64,000 nucleotides of DNA from Ahaetulla prasina (taxonomy: Eukaryota; Chordata; Lepidosauria; Squamata; Colubridae). Position numbers and translations under genes: made by a program. This document shows positions 1 through 12,683 of the stretch, in pieces. The first letter of the stretch is position 1, and every line of letters starts with the position of its first letter. Below the pieces are notes generated by a model. It ran no database searches. It worked only from the letters and a program-made list of their open reading frames with translations, and was not told the origin of the DNA. The stretch is from contig NC_080546.1 of NCBI RefSeq assembly GCF_028640845.1, positions 54,075,409-54,139,408 of the forward strand, written 5' to 3'.

Positions 1-1510
1 TGACAGACACAGGTGGAATAAAAATGAAATGTTAAGAACTATTACAGCTCCATGCTGCAGATGATAAAAAAGAGTTGGCTGGGCATATTTCAAACAAGAA
101 GGAGACTGTCAAGTAAGGATTCCATCAACCTGCTTCCTTTGGTTTTCTTAAGATAAAATAAGCATAGTACTGGCTAAAATAGAAAACTTCTTACATTTCT
201 GAAATTACATTCTGAGATGTAAGTAGACGACGATACCATTAATTCCCTTGAGATCAAACTGAGATATGCCGTCTTTGACCAGATTTTACCCCTGAACATT
301 TTGTTAAAACCTAAACAAAACATCATTTCATTTTATACTGATTTTTAAAAGAATTCAAATAATTCTTTATCCTTAGTTCTTGGGCCAGCTGAGCTCTCAA
401 GTGCCTTAAGCACCAATGTTTCTTTTCCTTCACAGAAATGTGTCTATTCTATTTTATGTGAAAAATTGACTTTTTGCCATATTTATATCTGGCTGAATAC
501 TGATGAGTTTTAAAATGAGGGTCATCAGCTCAGTGTTTTCAAATTACTTTCACACTTATTGCTTCAATTTTTTAAAAAATGCAAACATTTTCAAATTCCA
601 TGTGATTTGTATGACCTTTCTATTGATGGTAAATAAATTTAACTTCTACCTGGGACAACAAGCTATACATGTTTTGCTAAAAATACTAATTCAAATGTAA
701 AAAATTACATTCAAAAATATTAATTCAAACTGTATGAGCAATAGTTCACTTGAACAATGAGGCTGTTTTCCCTCTGCCTTAGGAAGTACTTGAAATTTAT
801 TGGGCAAACAAAAGAAGAAGGTGGGAATGCATTATTACAAGAGTGAACTTCAAAATTTCTGATATTTGCCGCAACACATTCTAAGTCAAGAAACAGGTAC
901 AATTAGGAATTACCTATATTTGCTAAAATGTTTACTTTTTACAACAGAATTTACCGAGGTAGTAGTGCATAGCCAAGACATATTTGTTCCATACTTAGGT
1001 GCAAGATAAGAAAGACTCTCTTTTCTTATCCTTCTCATATGAGAAGGTTTATACCTGCACTTAAACTTAGATTTAAACAAAGCCTAAAATTAAGATTTAA
1101 AACTAGTAAGAAGCGACCACTATTCAGGCAGGCAGCAATCAATCTTAAAAGAATCTAAGAAATGTAGCAAGTTACAAAAACATTGTTACATAGAATCCTA
1201 CTCATATTAAATCCTGATCATTTTGTCAATTCTGCAGAACAGTCCCCACTTACTGTCTCATTAAGAATATTTAGATCTGAATCGCTAAACAATTGAGTCA
1301 GACAAAGCCCTACTGCACATTTTAGAATTGAATGATACAATGCAAGGGAGGATCTATTATTTTTTTTTTGTTAATTGGTGCTGATGAAATATAAAGCAAA
1401 CAGCCATATGCTCACATTAAAATTATATCTTACAATCATTAGCACCTTTGGCTCTTGAGTATATAATGCGAGTTATAAAATCACAGTATATATATTTTAG
1501 AACCAGGTTT
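1..1510. other. AT-rich unique-looking DNA, no gene seen
   Basis: The six reading frames hold only short open stretches with no recognisable protein character. I see no transposon termini, RNA gene or long repeat. A short T run lies near 1361-1370. This looks like ordinary intergenic or intronic sequence. Confidence 0.5.
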
Positions 1511-1519
1511 AGGCCTTAG

Positions 1520-1925
1520 TATTTCTGTTGTCATCAACAGAGAGCTTGTGGTTGCTGCTCTGTTTTAACAGAACCAGCTCCAGTGTAGTTCTTTTAGAAG
1601 GAGGAGACTCCTGTGCAAGCAGGCTTGCAGGGTGCCTTTGCTCTAGTCTCTTTGCAGTCTGCCCAGTTCTTGTGTTGGGAAGAGGCAGTAATTCTGTGCC
1701 TTCATCTCTGGAGAAAGACAGAAACTGTGTCTGCTATTTGCTCTTTTGCTCTGCCTCTTTGGCCTACTTGCGGTTGACGGTCCACCCAGTGGTGCTAGAG
1801 CTGGCTATTTATCTGTTAGGATTTCTGAAGCTGGTTCTGGCATTGAATGCTCATCATCAATCTCTTCCTCAGACACTAAATCTGAGCCCGGCTTGACAGC
1901 AAGAGAAATGGGATAATAGTCACAA
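1520..1925. repeat. GC-richer block, possible unidentified repeat
   Basis: This block is clearly richer in G and C than the AT-rich DNA on both sides and has sharp edges. The forward strand is open for 122 codons (1528-1896), but the product is cysteine/leucine-rich with no domain I recognise. The reverse strand contains a short acidic stretch (SEEEIDDEHS-like, about 1840-1890) of the sort seen in transposase or gag-like N-termini. No termini or target duplications were found. An old transposon fragment is the best guess; a host exon is less likely because no splice-bounded frame stands out. Confidence 0.3.
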
Positions 1926-2255
1926 GCCTTCACATCTCCATGTTGTTGCCATATATGAACATTGTAGGGCATAGGAAGCAAATAGCATATAATTTTATAT
2001 TGACTATTTATCTTTGGAAGAAAAACAGGAGGTTCTTAATAAAAATTGTACTGTCTGTATCAGACATTTCTGCTGGTATTCCATGAGAAAACTTGTTCTG
2101 CTGTTCTAATCTGTAATAACATTACAGCTGAGAATAGGATTTTACAACTGTTTATCCTTTGAAATAAAAGCTGAAGCTGATGCTGAAGTACACTTTTCAA
2201 AACACATCTAATGCAGTTAGAATACAGAGGCATCCAGCTAAATTGATGAGGTCAG

Positions 2256-2410
2256 AATAGGAAAAAGAAATTATTGCTGCATCCAGCATATCATTAATTT
2301 ATGGAATTTGCTGCCACAAGATGTATTGATGGCTATTACCTTAGACAGCTTTAAAGGGGAATTAGACACAATCATGGAGCCAGAAAGTTTTATCAAGTCA
2401 AGATGGGTAT
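2256..2410 (+). mobile_element. CR1-type LINE 3' coding fragment
   Basis: The forward frame reads INLWNLLPQDV then LDSFKGELD, which is the C-terminal signature of CR1-group LINE ORF2 (NLWNxLPxxV followed by FKxxLD). Only about 150 bp is recognisable and it carries no 3' tail. It is 5' truncated and degraded. The family match is from memory of reptile CR1 elements. Confidence 0.6.
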
Positions 2411-4435
2411 ATAAAATCTTCAGGTCCAAAAGTAATATGCCTGAAATATTAAAGAGAAAATGGGGAAGTCTCTGATACATCCGCAGTAACTTCCCCTTTG
2501 GAATTTCACATTTGTGGGTCCTGAAATACATACACTATCCATAACAAACAACAACCTTCACTACCTCTGCCATAGAAAACCAAACCAAATTCAACAAGTA
2601 AAAACTGAACAATAGGCTGCTATATGTAAAGGTATGTGGGAATTCACAGGAGGAAGAGCTGGAGTCTAGACAATGAGCCTGCAGAAGGAATGTTGTCATA
2701 GTAAATATCTTAGGAAGGAAACTTTGTAATTTCTTGGATTTTAAAGGTGAATGGGGAGAGATGTACTTTCAGACTTGCAAGATTCTGTTAAAATAACCTT
2801 ATAATAAAGTTAGAGCAAGTTTTCTGGAACTGCTTCTTATCTGGACTACCTAGCAAAACTTATAGCATGTGACTAAAATAGAGCTGAATGAACAAATTGT
2901 ATTAGGCTGAAAACAATATGGCAAGGACTTAAGGAGAGTTGGAGAAAAGTCATTAGTCAGGGGACAGGGATAGTATATTGAGAAAACATTCCTCTCACTA
3001 AAAACCTATCTGAATGATTGTCTCACCTAAGTGGAATGTTAATGGATACACTTAGGAAACAGCATTTATTTTCCTTTCCTTTTTCCTTTTTCTTAAATTA
3101 TAAACATTCATGAAACTGAAAAAGGAGAAATTATTGTGGCTTCAGTATGAGGGCTGTTGCTTTTGTATTTATTGATGTGTAAAATACACAGGAAGAGAAA
3201 GAAGATGCATGGAAATTAGAAAAATAGTGAAATATATGAAAATAGCATTTGTCTGAAATAGTACAATATCAATAATATTAAAAAAAAGTATGCACTTGCC
3301 CAAGCATAATTATATGAAGCAGCTGGCATTCTAGTCACCTCTTATTGAAAACCTTCCACTGAATTGAAAATGCAGTAGAATTAATTCTGAATAAATACAC
3401 ACAAGCTTCCACTATAATTTGATTAGTCAAAATAATTCAAAATAATTTTTGAAAAATCTAGTTCACTCCAAAATTTCAATTACTCTCAGACATTTATATA
3501 GAATTTCAGTAGTTCAGAATGTAGTATTTTATAGTCATAAAACTGAAACATGCAAGAACTGGTTTGATAGACACTGTTCAAGCATTCTCAAATAGAACTA
3601 ATAACATACAGTTCAATATAAAATTGAAGTAGTAGTTCTCATTAGCAGTTCTATGTACTAACATACTTATTCAGAGTATAATGTTAGTTAAAATGCTGTT
3701 TTAACTTGATTTTAACTTTTTAAAAATGAAAACTGCTAATCTAATGTACTAACACAACCTAAAATACAGCTAAAAATGAACTGTAGAGATTTTTACTCAT
3801 TATTCATGTTATCTTTTGTCACAGTTTTAAATATTCTCTGATTTTCCAATAGAAACCAGTAAAAAAAACAGTAGTTGGCCAGCATTAGTATAGTCTATCA
3901 TTTTTCCACAGGCAAAACACAGACTGTCACAATAAACAGCATTTACTCATTTCAGAGTGGTAGCTTGAGGCTGAGGAAGGGGAGATGTCATTTTTGGTAA
4001 TTGTAGAACACAAATAATAATAGCAGCTTGCAAATCATAGATCAAAGAAAAACAGTGGAAGTTGTAAAAGAAAGAAGTAAAAACTGTGGCTTCTTTTAGC
4101 AGTCTAATTTACTGGCTCTAAAAAAAATTTCATACGTAACTGCAAAAATGGAATTATATGAGTCTTTTTGTATTGTGAATAAATAAGAAACAATATTAAA
4201 AATACCGACATTTTTCATATATTATTTAAAATTGCCTGCAATTTTGCAGCCTAGTTTAGTTAACTATGCATCAATTTATCAGAGTCTGTTTTACAAACAT
4301 AGGTTATTTATTTTTTTTATAGAAGAGAATTTACATTTTGCTGTCTGAAGAAGAATCGCTTGTACACTGTAATCCTGAATATATGTAGGGGAGGGAAGGG
4401 AGGGGAAGATAGATTCTTTCTCAAGCTGAGATTGA
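2411..4435. other. AT-rich DNA without recognised features
   Basis: Unique-looking AT-rich sequence with no coding frame of note and no identifiable repeat termini. A CT-rich run lies at about 3070-3093. Confidence 0.45.
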
Positions 4436-4698
4436 TTTTTTTTTTTTTTGTTTACATTTATACCCCGCCCTTCTCCAAAGACTCAGGGCGGCTTACAGTG
4501 TATAAGGCAATAGTCTCATTCTATTTGTATATTTTTACAAAGTCAACTTATTGCCCCCCCAACAATCTGGGTCCTCATTTTACCTACCTTATAAAGGATG
4601 GAAGGCTGAGTCAACCTTGGGCCGGGCTTGAACCTGCAGTAATTGCAGGCTTTGTGTTCTTAATAACAGGCTTTTACCAGCGTGAGCTATCCGGCCCC
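4436..4698 (-). mobile_element. tRNA-derived SINE, reverse strand
   Basis: Read on the reverse strand the element begins with a tRNA-like head near 4698: an A-box-like TAGCTCACGCTGG and a B-box-like GGTTCAAGCCC about 55 bases later. A central body follows, then an end resembling the L2 3' terminus (ccgccctgagtctttggaga-type) and a poly(A) represented here by the T run at 4436-4449. The L2-like tail suggests mobilisation by L2 LINE machinery, which is abundant in this window. A similar body lies at 11466-11720, and the same 3' end recurs at 33055-33113. Confidence 0.75.
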
Positions 4699-4916
4699 TA
4701 ATTTTTGATTCTCTACATGGAACATCCACGCAGTTTTCCCCATCAACAACATTACCGGTTTGCAGATATGGATTATGTCTCCCCCCATTGCCCCAAAAGT
4801 TAGTCAAATTCATACAGGGTACATTTTTCAAGATCAACCAAGGTCATTTTGGTGCTTAGGGCTTATGGGAGGAAGTGTTATTTAATCTGCTTTTTCAAGA
4901 TTAAATTCATATACAT

Positions 4917-4918
<2 letters not shown>

Positions 4919-4958
<40 letters not shown>
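4919..4958. repeat. (GT)n microsatellite
   Basis: About 16 uninterrupted GT units followed by two ATGT units. Confidence 0.95.
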
Positions 4959-4959
<1 letters not shown>

Positions 4960-7308
4960 AACTAAACTTGCATTTTACTTTGAGATATTAAAATATGCAG
5001 ATAAGAGTGACTAGTTAGTCAAGATAAAAGTGAATCATGCAAGTAAACCAGATCAAAACACAACAGGAAATTGCCTTTCTGAAGTTAAAATATAATTTTG
5101 ATAAAACTTTTTGATAAAATATGGTATCATGTCCTAGATTTTCATGTATTGTCATTGGGACATTGGCTAGGTGCAATTTTAAAGAAAGTATTTTGTTAAA
5201 TCACAAATATGTTGCTGCTGGTTAATCGTATAGGATGAAATGTTCATGGTTCTATAGATCCTCTAAATTGACAATACATATAACTAAAAATACTGTCTTT
5301 CCTTAGACAGGCTTTCACTTTCAGACTAATCTCCCTTCTGCTAAATTAGAATGATGCATTTCAAGCACTTATGACGCTAATATCCTCTGTTCAGTGACTA
5401 GATATTATGCAGTTGAAATATGAGCCAGTCTTGTAGCAATATGACAAACCTGGGAAATAGACATTGTTATTTTCTGACAGCTTGCCTGTAATCATTCCAA
5501 ATAACAAGCAAACACAGCAAAATAATGTTAAGTTATATTTGAATTACAACTGAGTGGCAATAAAGTTAAGACAGCTTTCTTTGAAAGAACGAACATGTGG
5601 CAAACATGGTATAGGACATTTATGTGTATATGTCACAAACTAGTTATATGGCAACTCACTGGCTCAAATATCAATTGTGATAAATCACAATTCTGCTACA
5701 CTGGCACTGCCCTTGCTATTTGTGCAGAAATTTATGAAAATAAATTTTATGTTGTCTAGTTGAAAACTTCCCTGGCTGATAAACCTAGCATTTTGCTCAC
5801 AATAAGAGTTCTGACAGAACCTCTGCTCACAACAAACTGTCATAGTCATTTGATTTGCTCCAATGGTGCTTGGCTGTCACAGCCTGTCATATAGAAGAAT
5901 GCACCAAATCTAACCCCAAGTGACAGGGTTTAATCATTCCCATTACTGCTGTTGGCTGTGTAGGCCATTTTGAAGGATACAGTATATAATACTAACCCAT
6001 AAAGTATCCTTGTTTTACAAACCTGAAACGTTACGTTATAGTGATGAAACCTGGCCATCTGACCAGAGTTTAGATACAAAGTTGAAGGGATCTTTAGGAA
6101 AGGGAAATAATTGTAAATTTCAAATCTTTATGTGATAAGCAATATTTTAACATGTGTTTCTGATTAGATCATTTTCTCCAAATTAAATCCCACAACACTG
6201 ATTTGCCAACAATATTCAAATCCTTATGAGAACATGTGTGAAATATGGGAATCAGAGAATAGAATCAGGTTTAGAATATGGGAATCAGAGAATAGAATCA
6301 GGCTGTAACTGTCAGTTAAGTGCTAACCATTTGCCATCTGTAACTGTAATATAACCATAGTTGCAGTGTGGTTGAGCCCAGAATTTTGACTCATGGACTC
6401 TACTTGTTTGCTAGGTTACATCCAATCTGTTGCAGCCCCCAGACACTAATCTTGGACCTGTACCAGAACCCAATGTAAACAAAAAAACAGAGCAGGGATT
6501 CATCAGCATACTGATGACATTGCATTGCAAACCTCCAGACAATCACTCCGTGAGACTTCAAGTAGAAGTTAGAGGGTACTAGTGACAGATGGCATTGCAA
6601 TACACCACAAGCCAGCTTCTACAAAGGCAAGGAATCATCGCCCAACAATCATTTCTAGGGTCTTCAGGTAAGGGAACAGTAGATTACAGCCTGATTTTTA
6701 AATTAAGGAAGCTTGGAGAAGGAAAGTTTTTTTGTTTCTAGTTCCTTCTTTGTGAAGCTTCCTGTGCTCTCTAAAAAGCTTCCCCAAACAGTTAGATCCC
6801 CCCTGAGCACTATCATATTTGTTTTTAGTCTTAGAATTCTGTAGAAAAAAAGTATTAATTTTAGTGGGAATAATATGAATGTGTACATCTTTTTCCATTT
6901 CATCTTTGAAAATGATTCTCTACTAAATAGCTACTTTATGTGAACAAGATGACTGTGCTGAAAAACAATAAATGAAATTTTACAGAAAGTAGATCTTACT
7001 TGATGCAAAGGAAAGGTGGATCTACTCAACTACTGCACTGTACTTTTAGTGGATTTTTTAAAACCATTATTTTTATTTTTATTATTTCAATTGAAAGTTG
7101 TTTAGTAGCATGAATGAAATTATGTTTTATAAAACTGAGAAACAAGCAGACATAGTCTCTTTTTTAATTAAAAAGAATGTATTTGTGATATGACAGTGTG
7201 GAATTCTACCAGAACTTTAACATGGAACAATCAAAGGTGAAATTTTACTGGTCAGTTTTACTGGTACTTTGTTGCTACCTTCAGAAAAAGAATATTCCTT
7301 TGAAAGCC
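4960..7308. other. AT-rich DNA, no gene; possible conserved noncoding stretch
   Basis: No transposon or coding frame is recognised. The part at about 5820-6000 has balanced composition and no simple repeats, which is compatible with, but does not show, a conserved noncoding element. A two-copy 33-bp tandem duplication lies at 6240-6303. Confidence 0.4.
6240..6303. repeat. Two-copy tandem duplication, 33-bp period
   Basis: The segment aatatgggaatcagagaata plus the following bases occurs at 6242 and again at 6275 with essentially no change, so the duplication looks recent. Confidence 0.85.
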
Positions 7309-7406
7309 ATCATGTGATGTATTGCGACTACAACCCCCACTTTGCTAGACCGGGTGTGGGCTTGGCCAGACCACGACACCCGTGGGCCACAAGTTTGACA
7401 CTCCTG
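7309..7406 (-). mobile_element. hAT-like MITE fragment
   Basis: The right end reads aagtttgacactcctg, the inverse of a terminus of the type CAGGGGTGTCAAACTCG. The internal sequence matches the inverse of the element at 29931-30062. The left end is missing, so this is a truncated copy. The class assignment (hAT, from CAG-type ends) is inference. Confidence 0.55.
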
Positions 7407-7676
7407 ATATAGATAAAACATGGCCTAGATCGTTTGGGAATTATCTTGCAATATTCCAGGATATAAACATTATTGCAGGGGTAGATGATGACAATCATTC
7501 ACAGGGTCAGCACTCCATGTTGCAATAAAATCATTTTTAAGAATGTTTTTGTCCCAGCTGTCATTGAGCTATTTAAAGTCAGTGTTCTGGGTATGTTGCT
7601 ATATGAAACTCAATTAAGCATCTACGAGAAGATCTTAGTTTTGGATTTAGTACAAACTCAAACAAATGCTTTAGAG

Positions 7677-8066
7677 TACCGTATATACTCGAATATAAGC
7701 CGATCCGAGTATAAGCCGAGGTCCCCAATTTTACCCCAAAAACTGGGGTAAACTGGGGACTCGAGTATAAGCCGAGGGTGGGAAATGAGGCACCTACCGG
7801 TTGAAACCCTCCTCCTCAGCTGAGAAGGCTGGCTCCCCGCCCGCCCTCTCACTGCACCGGCAGGGCTTCCGTCCGGTAAAATGTGAAAAAAAGAAAAGAA
7901 AAAAAACTCGAGTATAAGCCGTATATACTCGAGTATAAGCCGAGGGGCTTAAAAAAAAAAAAAAACTCGAGTATAAGCCGTATAGACCCGAGTATAAGCC
8001 GAGGGGACGTTTTTCAGCACAAAAAACGTGCTGAAAAACTCGGCTTATACTCGAGTATATACGGTA
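7677..8066. mobile_element. Complete MITE with palindromic termini (mariner-like, TA target)
   Basis: The element starts taccgtatatactcgaatat (7677) and ends with the near-perfect inverse, ending gagtatatacggta at 8066; the outermost TA fits a TA target site. The terminal motif also recurs inside, as direct copies at about 7904-7943 and 7966-8003, so the termini seem to have been duplicated internally. A perfect 12-bp stem lies just inside the right end (8009-8020 with 8028-8039). No transposase is present, so it is non-autonomous. The open frames across it are composition artefacts. Confidence 0.85.
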
Positions 8067-8104
8067 TCTCTTCTATTCATTTTACCCTGAATGATGAATT
8101 GTAA

Positions 8105-8142
8105 TTCTCTCCCTCCCTCCCCTCTTCCCTCTCTCCCTCTGT
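8105..8142. repeat. Polypyrimidine tract
   Basis: About 38 bases consisting almost entirely of C and T on the forward strand, just outside the MITE at 7677-8066. Confidence 0.85.
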
Positions 8143-8260
8143 CAAATATCTCACACTGATCCACATTATATATTATTAGTTAAGTAGATACACTCACTGC
8201 CATGAAAGAGTATAAAATCTATTGCATTTAAATACAAATTGCTCAACCAAGATTCAGAAA

Positions 8261-8326
8261 ATATATATTTTAAATATATATTTTGTAAATATATATTGTG
8301 TGTATGTATGTGTGCGTGTATATATA

Positions 8327-8362
<36 letters not shown>
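8261..8362. repeat. AT-palindromic stretch followed by (TG)n microsatellite
   Basis: Alternating A and T runs (8261-8296) lead into a mixed TG/TA block and then an uninterrupted TG run ending about 8361. Confidence 0.9.
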
Positions 8363-8363
<1 letters not shown>

Positions 8364-8469
8364 TGTAAATATATATGTTATATTACAGCCATGTTAGCAA
8401 AAACCAAAGGTGGGTAAACTCCCTTTGTTTGTGCAAAGACCCACAATTTTTTCACCTGCCTACCTAGAA

Positions 8470-11440
8470 TATGAGAATGACACAAACGAAGAGACATGCT
8501 TCTGACATTGCCTGGATTAATAAAGTCCACACTAGATATTCAGGACAATCTGGCAATATGTGGACTAGTGGAATAAACTATACATGACAAGGCAACAGAA
8601 CCTGGAATTGATGGAATGCTACAACAGTAGATCTAATGAAACGTACGGGACAATTATAGATGGAGTGGGGCAAGTATGGATGGACATTCACCTAACTGAG
8701 AAATAACTATCCGATCCTTCAACATAGTGAAGAAGAAGCTGCTCCCAACTTGTGATAGACCAAACTCAAACTTACATCCCAAACTCAAAAAGATTTGGAA
8801 GAAGAACTGGATGTGCAATCAACACCTGAAGCTGGATAGTTACTGCCAGCTATTCCATTACAGAGCACAGCAGCTGATATGAGACATAAACTCATAGATA
8901 AACTAACTACAGTCAGCCTGATTGCAGTCAGTAATCGCTACAGTCAGCCTGTTTATAATCAAGACTGATTACTAAGGCTCAATGGATAATGCCATCAGAT
9001 AGTATGCTATAAAATGACAACAGAGATCTCATGACAATCCCTATTATCACCATAACTCAAATCAGTAAACTGATACAACCACTATAATCACTATAACCAC
9101 TATAATCCTGGAGATGCTTGGGTAAACAACCAACAAGATATGAATATGAATATAAATTCAAATTTCCCTAGAAAATGATGCTATGATCAAGGCAACTCAG
9201 AGAGAAATTAGTTAGCTGATGAATTACAAAGGGGTGTGAATATTAGTTCAGTTTTTCAGTTACTGAAAAATACAAGAACCTGAATATACCTTAATCCATA
9301 GATACAGCTAAACAAAGGCTTAAAACATGGAATACTAGACCAAAGAGATACACTAGCAAAGCAGAAGTCAAGAAGAGAAATTACCTGTTATCCCCAAAAA
9401 TTCAAAGTGTACTTCCAACTGTAGTGCAACAACAGAATAACAGCTGAGCCACCAAACAGCTGAACAGTATTAGAAGAACACATGAGAAAAAGAAAAGATA
9501 TAACCTACCAGTTCAAAATGGCTGCAGGACCTCAGATAGCAATCTCCCAGAATAGGAACCAGTCACCATTACAGTAGCAGGAATCCAAGAGCAAGTCAAG
9601 AAAATGAAGAGCTGGACAGCATCTGACCCAGACATGATCCACACCTACTGGCTAAAGAAATTAACAACAGGGCATAAATACCCAGGATCCTAGATGAACC
9701 AGTTGCTAACAATAGACCCCCACAAAGGAATAACACTATCCAATTATTGGCCAAATAATCTGTCTTCCCACAATATGAAAGTCCTATCAGGTATCATAGC
9801 CACCAAGCATCAGGAATGATCACAGGAAAGTATGATTCAGTGGCACACATCTATGAATGCTTGCCACTATACAAAACAACACTGAAAGTCAATTCAAGAC
9901 ATTTAGCACAAGTTGCCATCAAGTGTAGCATATAACAAGGTGATATACTGTTTCTGTTGCTGTTCTGCAAAGGCTTGAGCCTGCTCAGCCAGCTAATCAT
10001 CAGGACTGGATATGAATATATGTTCAGGAATGGAACTGCTATCAGCCACCTCATCTACAAGGATGACATCAAATTGTATGCTAAGAATGAAGGAGACATA
10101 GAATTGCTAATCCATTTGACACAGATCTACAACAAGGACAGAGAGATGTCATTTAGACTGGATAGTAGTAAAGAGAAGGGAGGTAGTTAAAACTGATGAG
10201 GTGGAATTACCAGCGGGCCACATAGTACAGTAAACATATAGATGAGCCATAAGTACCTTGCTATACACAGTCATATGGGAATCATGAGGAGGAAGCAAGA
10301 TAGCAACATCCAAATACTACCAAAAGATAAGAGAAGTTCTGAAGAGTCAGCTCAATGGGAAGAACAAGTTTCACATCATCAATATGTATGCCATGCCAGC
10401 CATCAGGTACTCTGCTAGTGTAGTGAATTGGCCAAAGAAGGATATGGAGACTGCTGATGTGAAGACATGGAAGCTCCTCACAAATGTACCCAATGTTTCA
10501 CCCCAAGTCCAACACCCAGAGATTATATATGGTATATCAGCTGGAAAGAGGGTGGGTGTAGTGAACATCACAGCTACTGTCCTGCACAAAACCCAGAGCA
10601 TCCAGGAATATATCAGTAAGATGACACCTAAACACAAGTCGCTGAGAAAATGCCTGACACAGCAACAGACATAGGAGAAGGATCAAGTAGAGAAAGTGAC
10701 ATCGCGAGACCAGACCTTGCATGGCATGTATCATCTACAGATAGTAAAGTGGTTGACATTGGGAAATCCTACAAGTGACCGGACAAGGCTGGACTAAAAG
10801 ACTGCACTGATCATAACAGCACAAGAACAGGTACTACACACTTCATGTATAGAAGTAGAGAATTACCACACAATATAGGACTCATGGTACAGACTTCTGC
10901 AGAGAGGCCTCAGAGACAGTCCAGCACATACTATAGTGGAAGAGTTAAAATGCAGGCAGGAACATTTGCACAGTATACGGGCCCAGGAGGAGGTTCCAAA
11001 CCCAGTTGGGAGGTTCCACAGAAGGGTGTGGAGAATATCAGGGCTAGTATCCTGTGGGACTTCCAGAGCCAGATTGACAGACAGGTAGTTGTCAATTAAC
11101 CAGACATCATAGTAATAGAAAGGAGCCGCAGTGGCGATAAGATATAGCAGTGCGAAGTTAAAGCAACATGAGGAAGAAGGAGTATGGAAAGCTAGAGAAG
11201 TGCTAGGCTTGAAGTTAGTGCCAGAGAGGATATGGGAAATAAAGGCTAAAGTGATCCCAGTGGGGCTAAGCACTCAGGGCTGTGACACGTAGGCTGGGAG
11301 GCTCAAACAGATCCCAAGAATGACATTAGCATTTTCTTCTAGAAGAGTGTAATGTTAGGAACAGCTAACATTTTAGCTCAACCCTCAAACTCCCAGGCCT
11401 CTGGTAGAATATCTGAGATTGAGGATGATACAGAACAACC
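8470..11440 (+). mobile_element. Decayed R4-clade non-LTR retrotransposon
   Basis: About 3 kb of degraded forward-strand coding sequence reads in pieces across all three frames. Recognisable segments are KMKSWTA-PDMIHTYWLKKL (about 9600-9660), a priming/RT segment SHLIYKDDIKLYAKNEGDI (about 10045-10110), a downstream segment with NTYALPVIRYPAG-like content (about 10380-10440) and a C-terminal segment with WDFQ and QPDIIVIE. This order (RT then a C-terminal restriction-like endonuclease, no N-terminal APE domain) is that of R2/R4-group LINEs, and the wording is closest to the R4-type elements I know from reptiles. The 5' boundary is not certain. Confidence 0.75.
9592..11280 (+). pseudogene. 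R4-type ORF remnant: RT plus restriction-like endonuclease region
   Basis: The intact ancestral product would reverse transcribe its RNA at a nick made by its own C-terminal endonuclease. Here the longest open pieces are 77 codons (9957-10190), 96 codons (10384-10674) and 84 codons (10845-11099). The RT catalytic box survives as YKDD rather than the usual x-x-DD with a small or methionine residue before it. The C-terminal region keeps HTIVEELKCRQEHLHSIRAQ-like content in broken frames and QPDIIVI, which fits the PD-(D/E)xK-type nuclease region. Many stops and shifts show it is long inactive. Family knowledge is from memory. Confidence 0.7.
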
Positions 11441-11465
11441 ATAAGGATGAGAAGGGAATTTTTAA

Positions 11466-11720
11466 AAAATAATAATAGCAGTATAATTTAGGTTTATATA
11501 CTGTCACATAGTGCTTTACATTATGGTAATTGCACTCTTTCAACAGTTTACAATGTAAGTATTATTTGCATTTTCCCCCCAACAATCTGGTCCTCATTTT
11601 ACCGACCTCTGAAGGATGGAAGGCTAAGTCAACTTTGAACCCCATGAGAATCAAACTCCAGGCTATGGGCAGAGTTTGTCTGCAATACTGCATGTTAACT
11701 ACTGCACCATCAGGGCTTAA
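11466..11720 (-). mobile_element. tRNA-derived SINE, reverse strand
   Basis: On the reverse strand the head reads ccctgatggtgcagtagtta (A-box-like TGGTGCAGTAG) and a B-box-like GAGTTTGATTCTC about 50 bases on. The body shares the stretch ccttccatcctt...aaaatgagga..cagattgttgg with the SINE at 4436-4698. It ends in a ttatactgctattatt-type tail. This is the common snake/lizard SINE architecture as I recall it. Confidence 0.75.
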
Positions 11721-11724
11721 TATA

Positions 11725-12683
11725 ATGATTTCTTATGATGCCTGTATATCTTTATCAACAGCTTTAGAATATTTGGATGCAACATTTTTTTTTAAGTTTA
11801 GCAGATCATTTCACTTGGCTATATATAACTTTCATATATATTCATTGATAAGTCAGTAATCCTTTCTTCTCCTTCAAAATGTGATTAAAATAAATTAAAG
11901 TGTATTAAACTCCATAATTAAATATGTTTCTTAATGTATTCCTTCCTAGAATACCCATTTCTAAACCTGATATCAAACTATGCCTATCCTGCAGACCTTT
12001 GAACTGAAAACTGATCATTAATGAAATGCAAACGATGTGGTAAGTGCATTCTGATCTACACATTAATCCAGGAGCTATAGATCACATCAGTTGTATTGGA
12101 ATTCACAAGGTCAAATTCTTCAAGCATTCCTAAGATCATAAGAAGAATCCTATTGGATCAGATCAAAGGATTATCATTCAGCACACTATTCCCACAGTAG
12201 CCAACTAGATGCTGATCAGGAGCCCACAAGGACTATATAAATGCATGTATACATCCTTCCCAAACTGGCCTGCAGAGGCAACTGGCAATACAGAGCATAC
12301 TGTATTTGACAGCAGAGATAATAATGCAGCTATCATGACTACAGCCATTGATTTTTAGTAGATTAATATCAAGGGAGAACGGGTTGAAAAGTACTTTGGT
12401 CCCAGGCTGATACTTGGTTTGTGCTGTGTCTAAAGGAATTTGAAAAAAAAAGAATATTAGATCACTATGTAAATATCATTCCTTTCTTGGAATTTGAAAT
12501 GTACTTCTATGAATTTGATGTGTCTGTGAACGCAAATACGTGTGTGTATATATGTCTGTGTCTCTGGAAAGAGACGGACAAAGAGAGAGCAGGAAGCTAT
12601 GTGAATTATAATTCAGATTTTGCGAATGGAGGTACAAGAGACTATATTGTGGTTAGAGCGATAATGATACTAATAAAATTTAT
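11725..12683. other. AT-rich DNA without recognised features
   Basis: No repeat termini or plausible host coding region. The 103-codon frame at 12421-12732 is low-complexity and runs into a SINE, so I do not call it a gene. Confidence 0.4.

Noticed and set aside
1528..1896. 122-codon forward open frame as a host protein
   Set aside because: No recognisable domain and no splice context; the block behaves like a GC-rich repeat and the frame could be open by composition.
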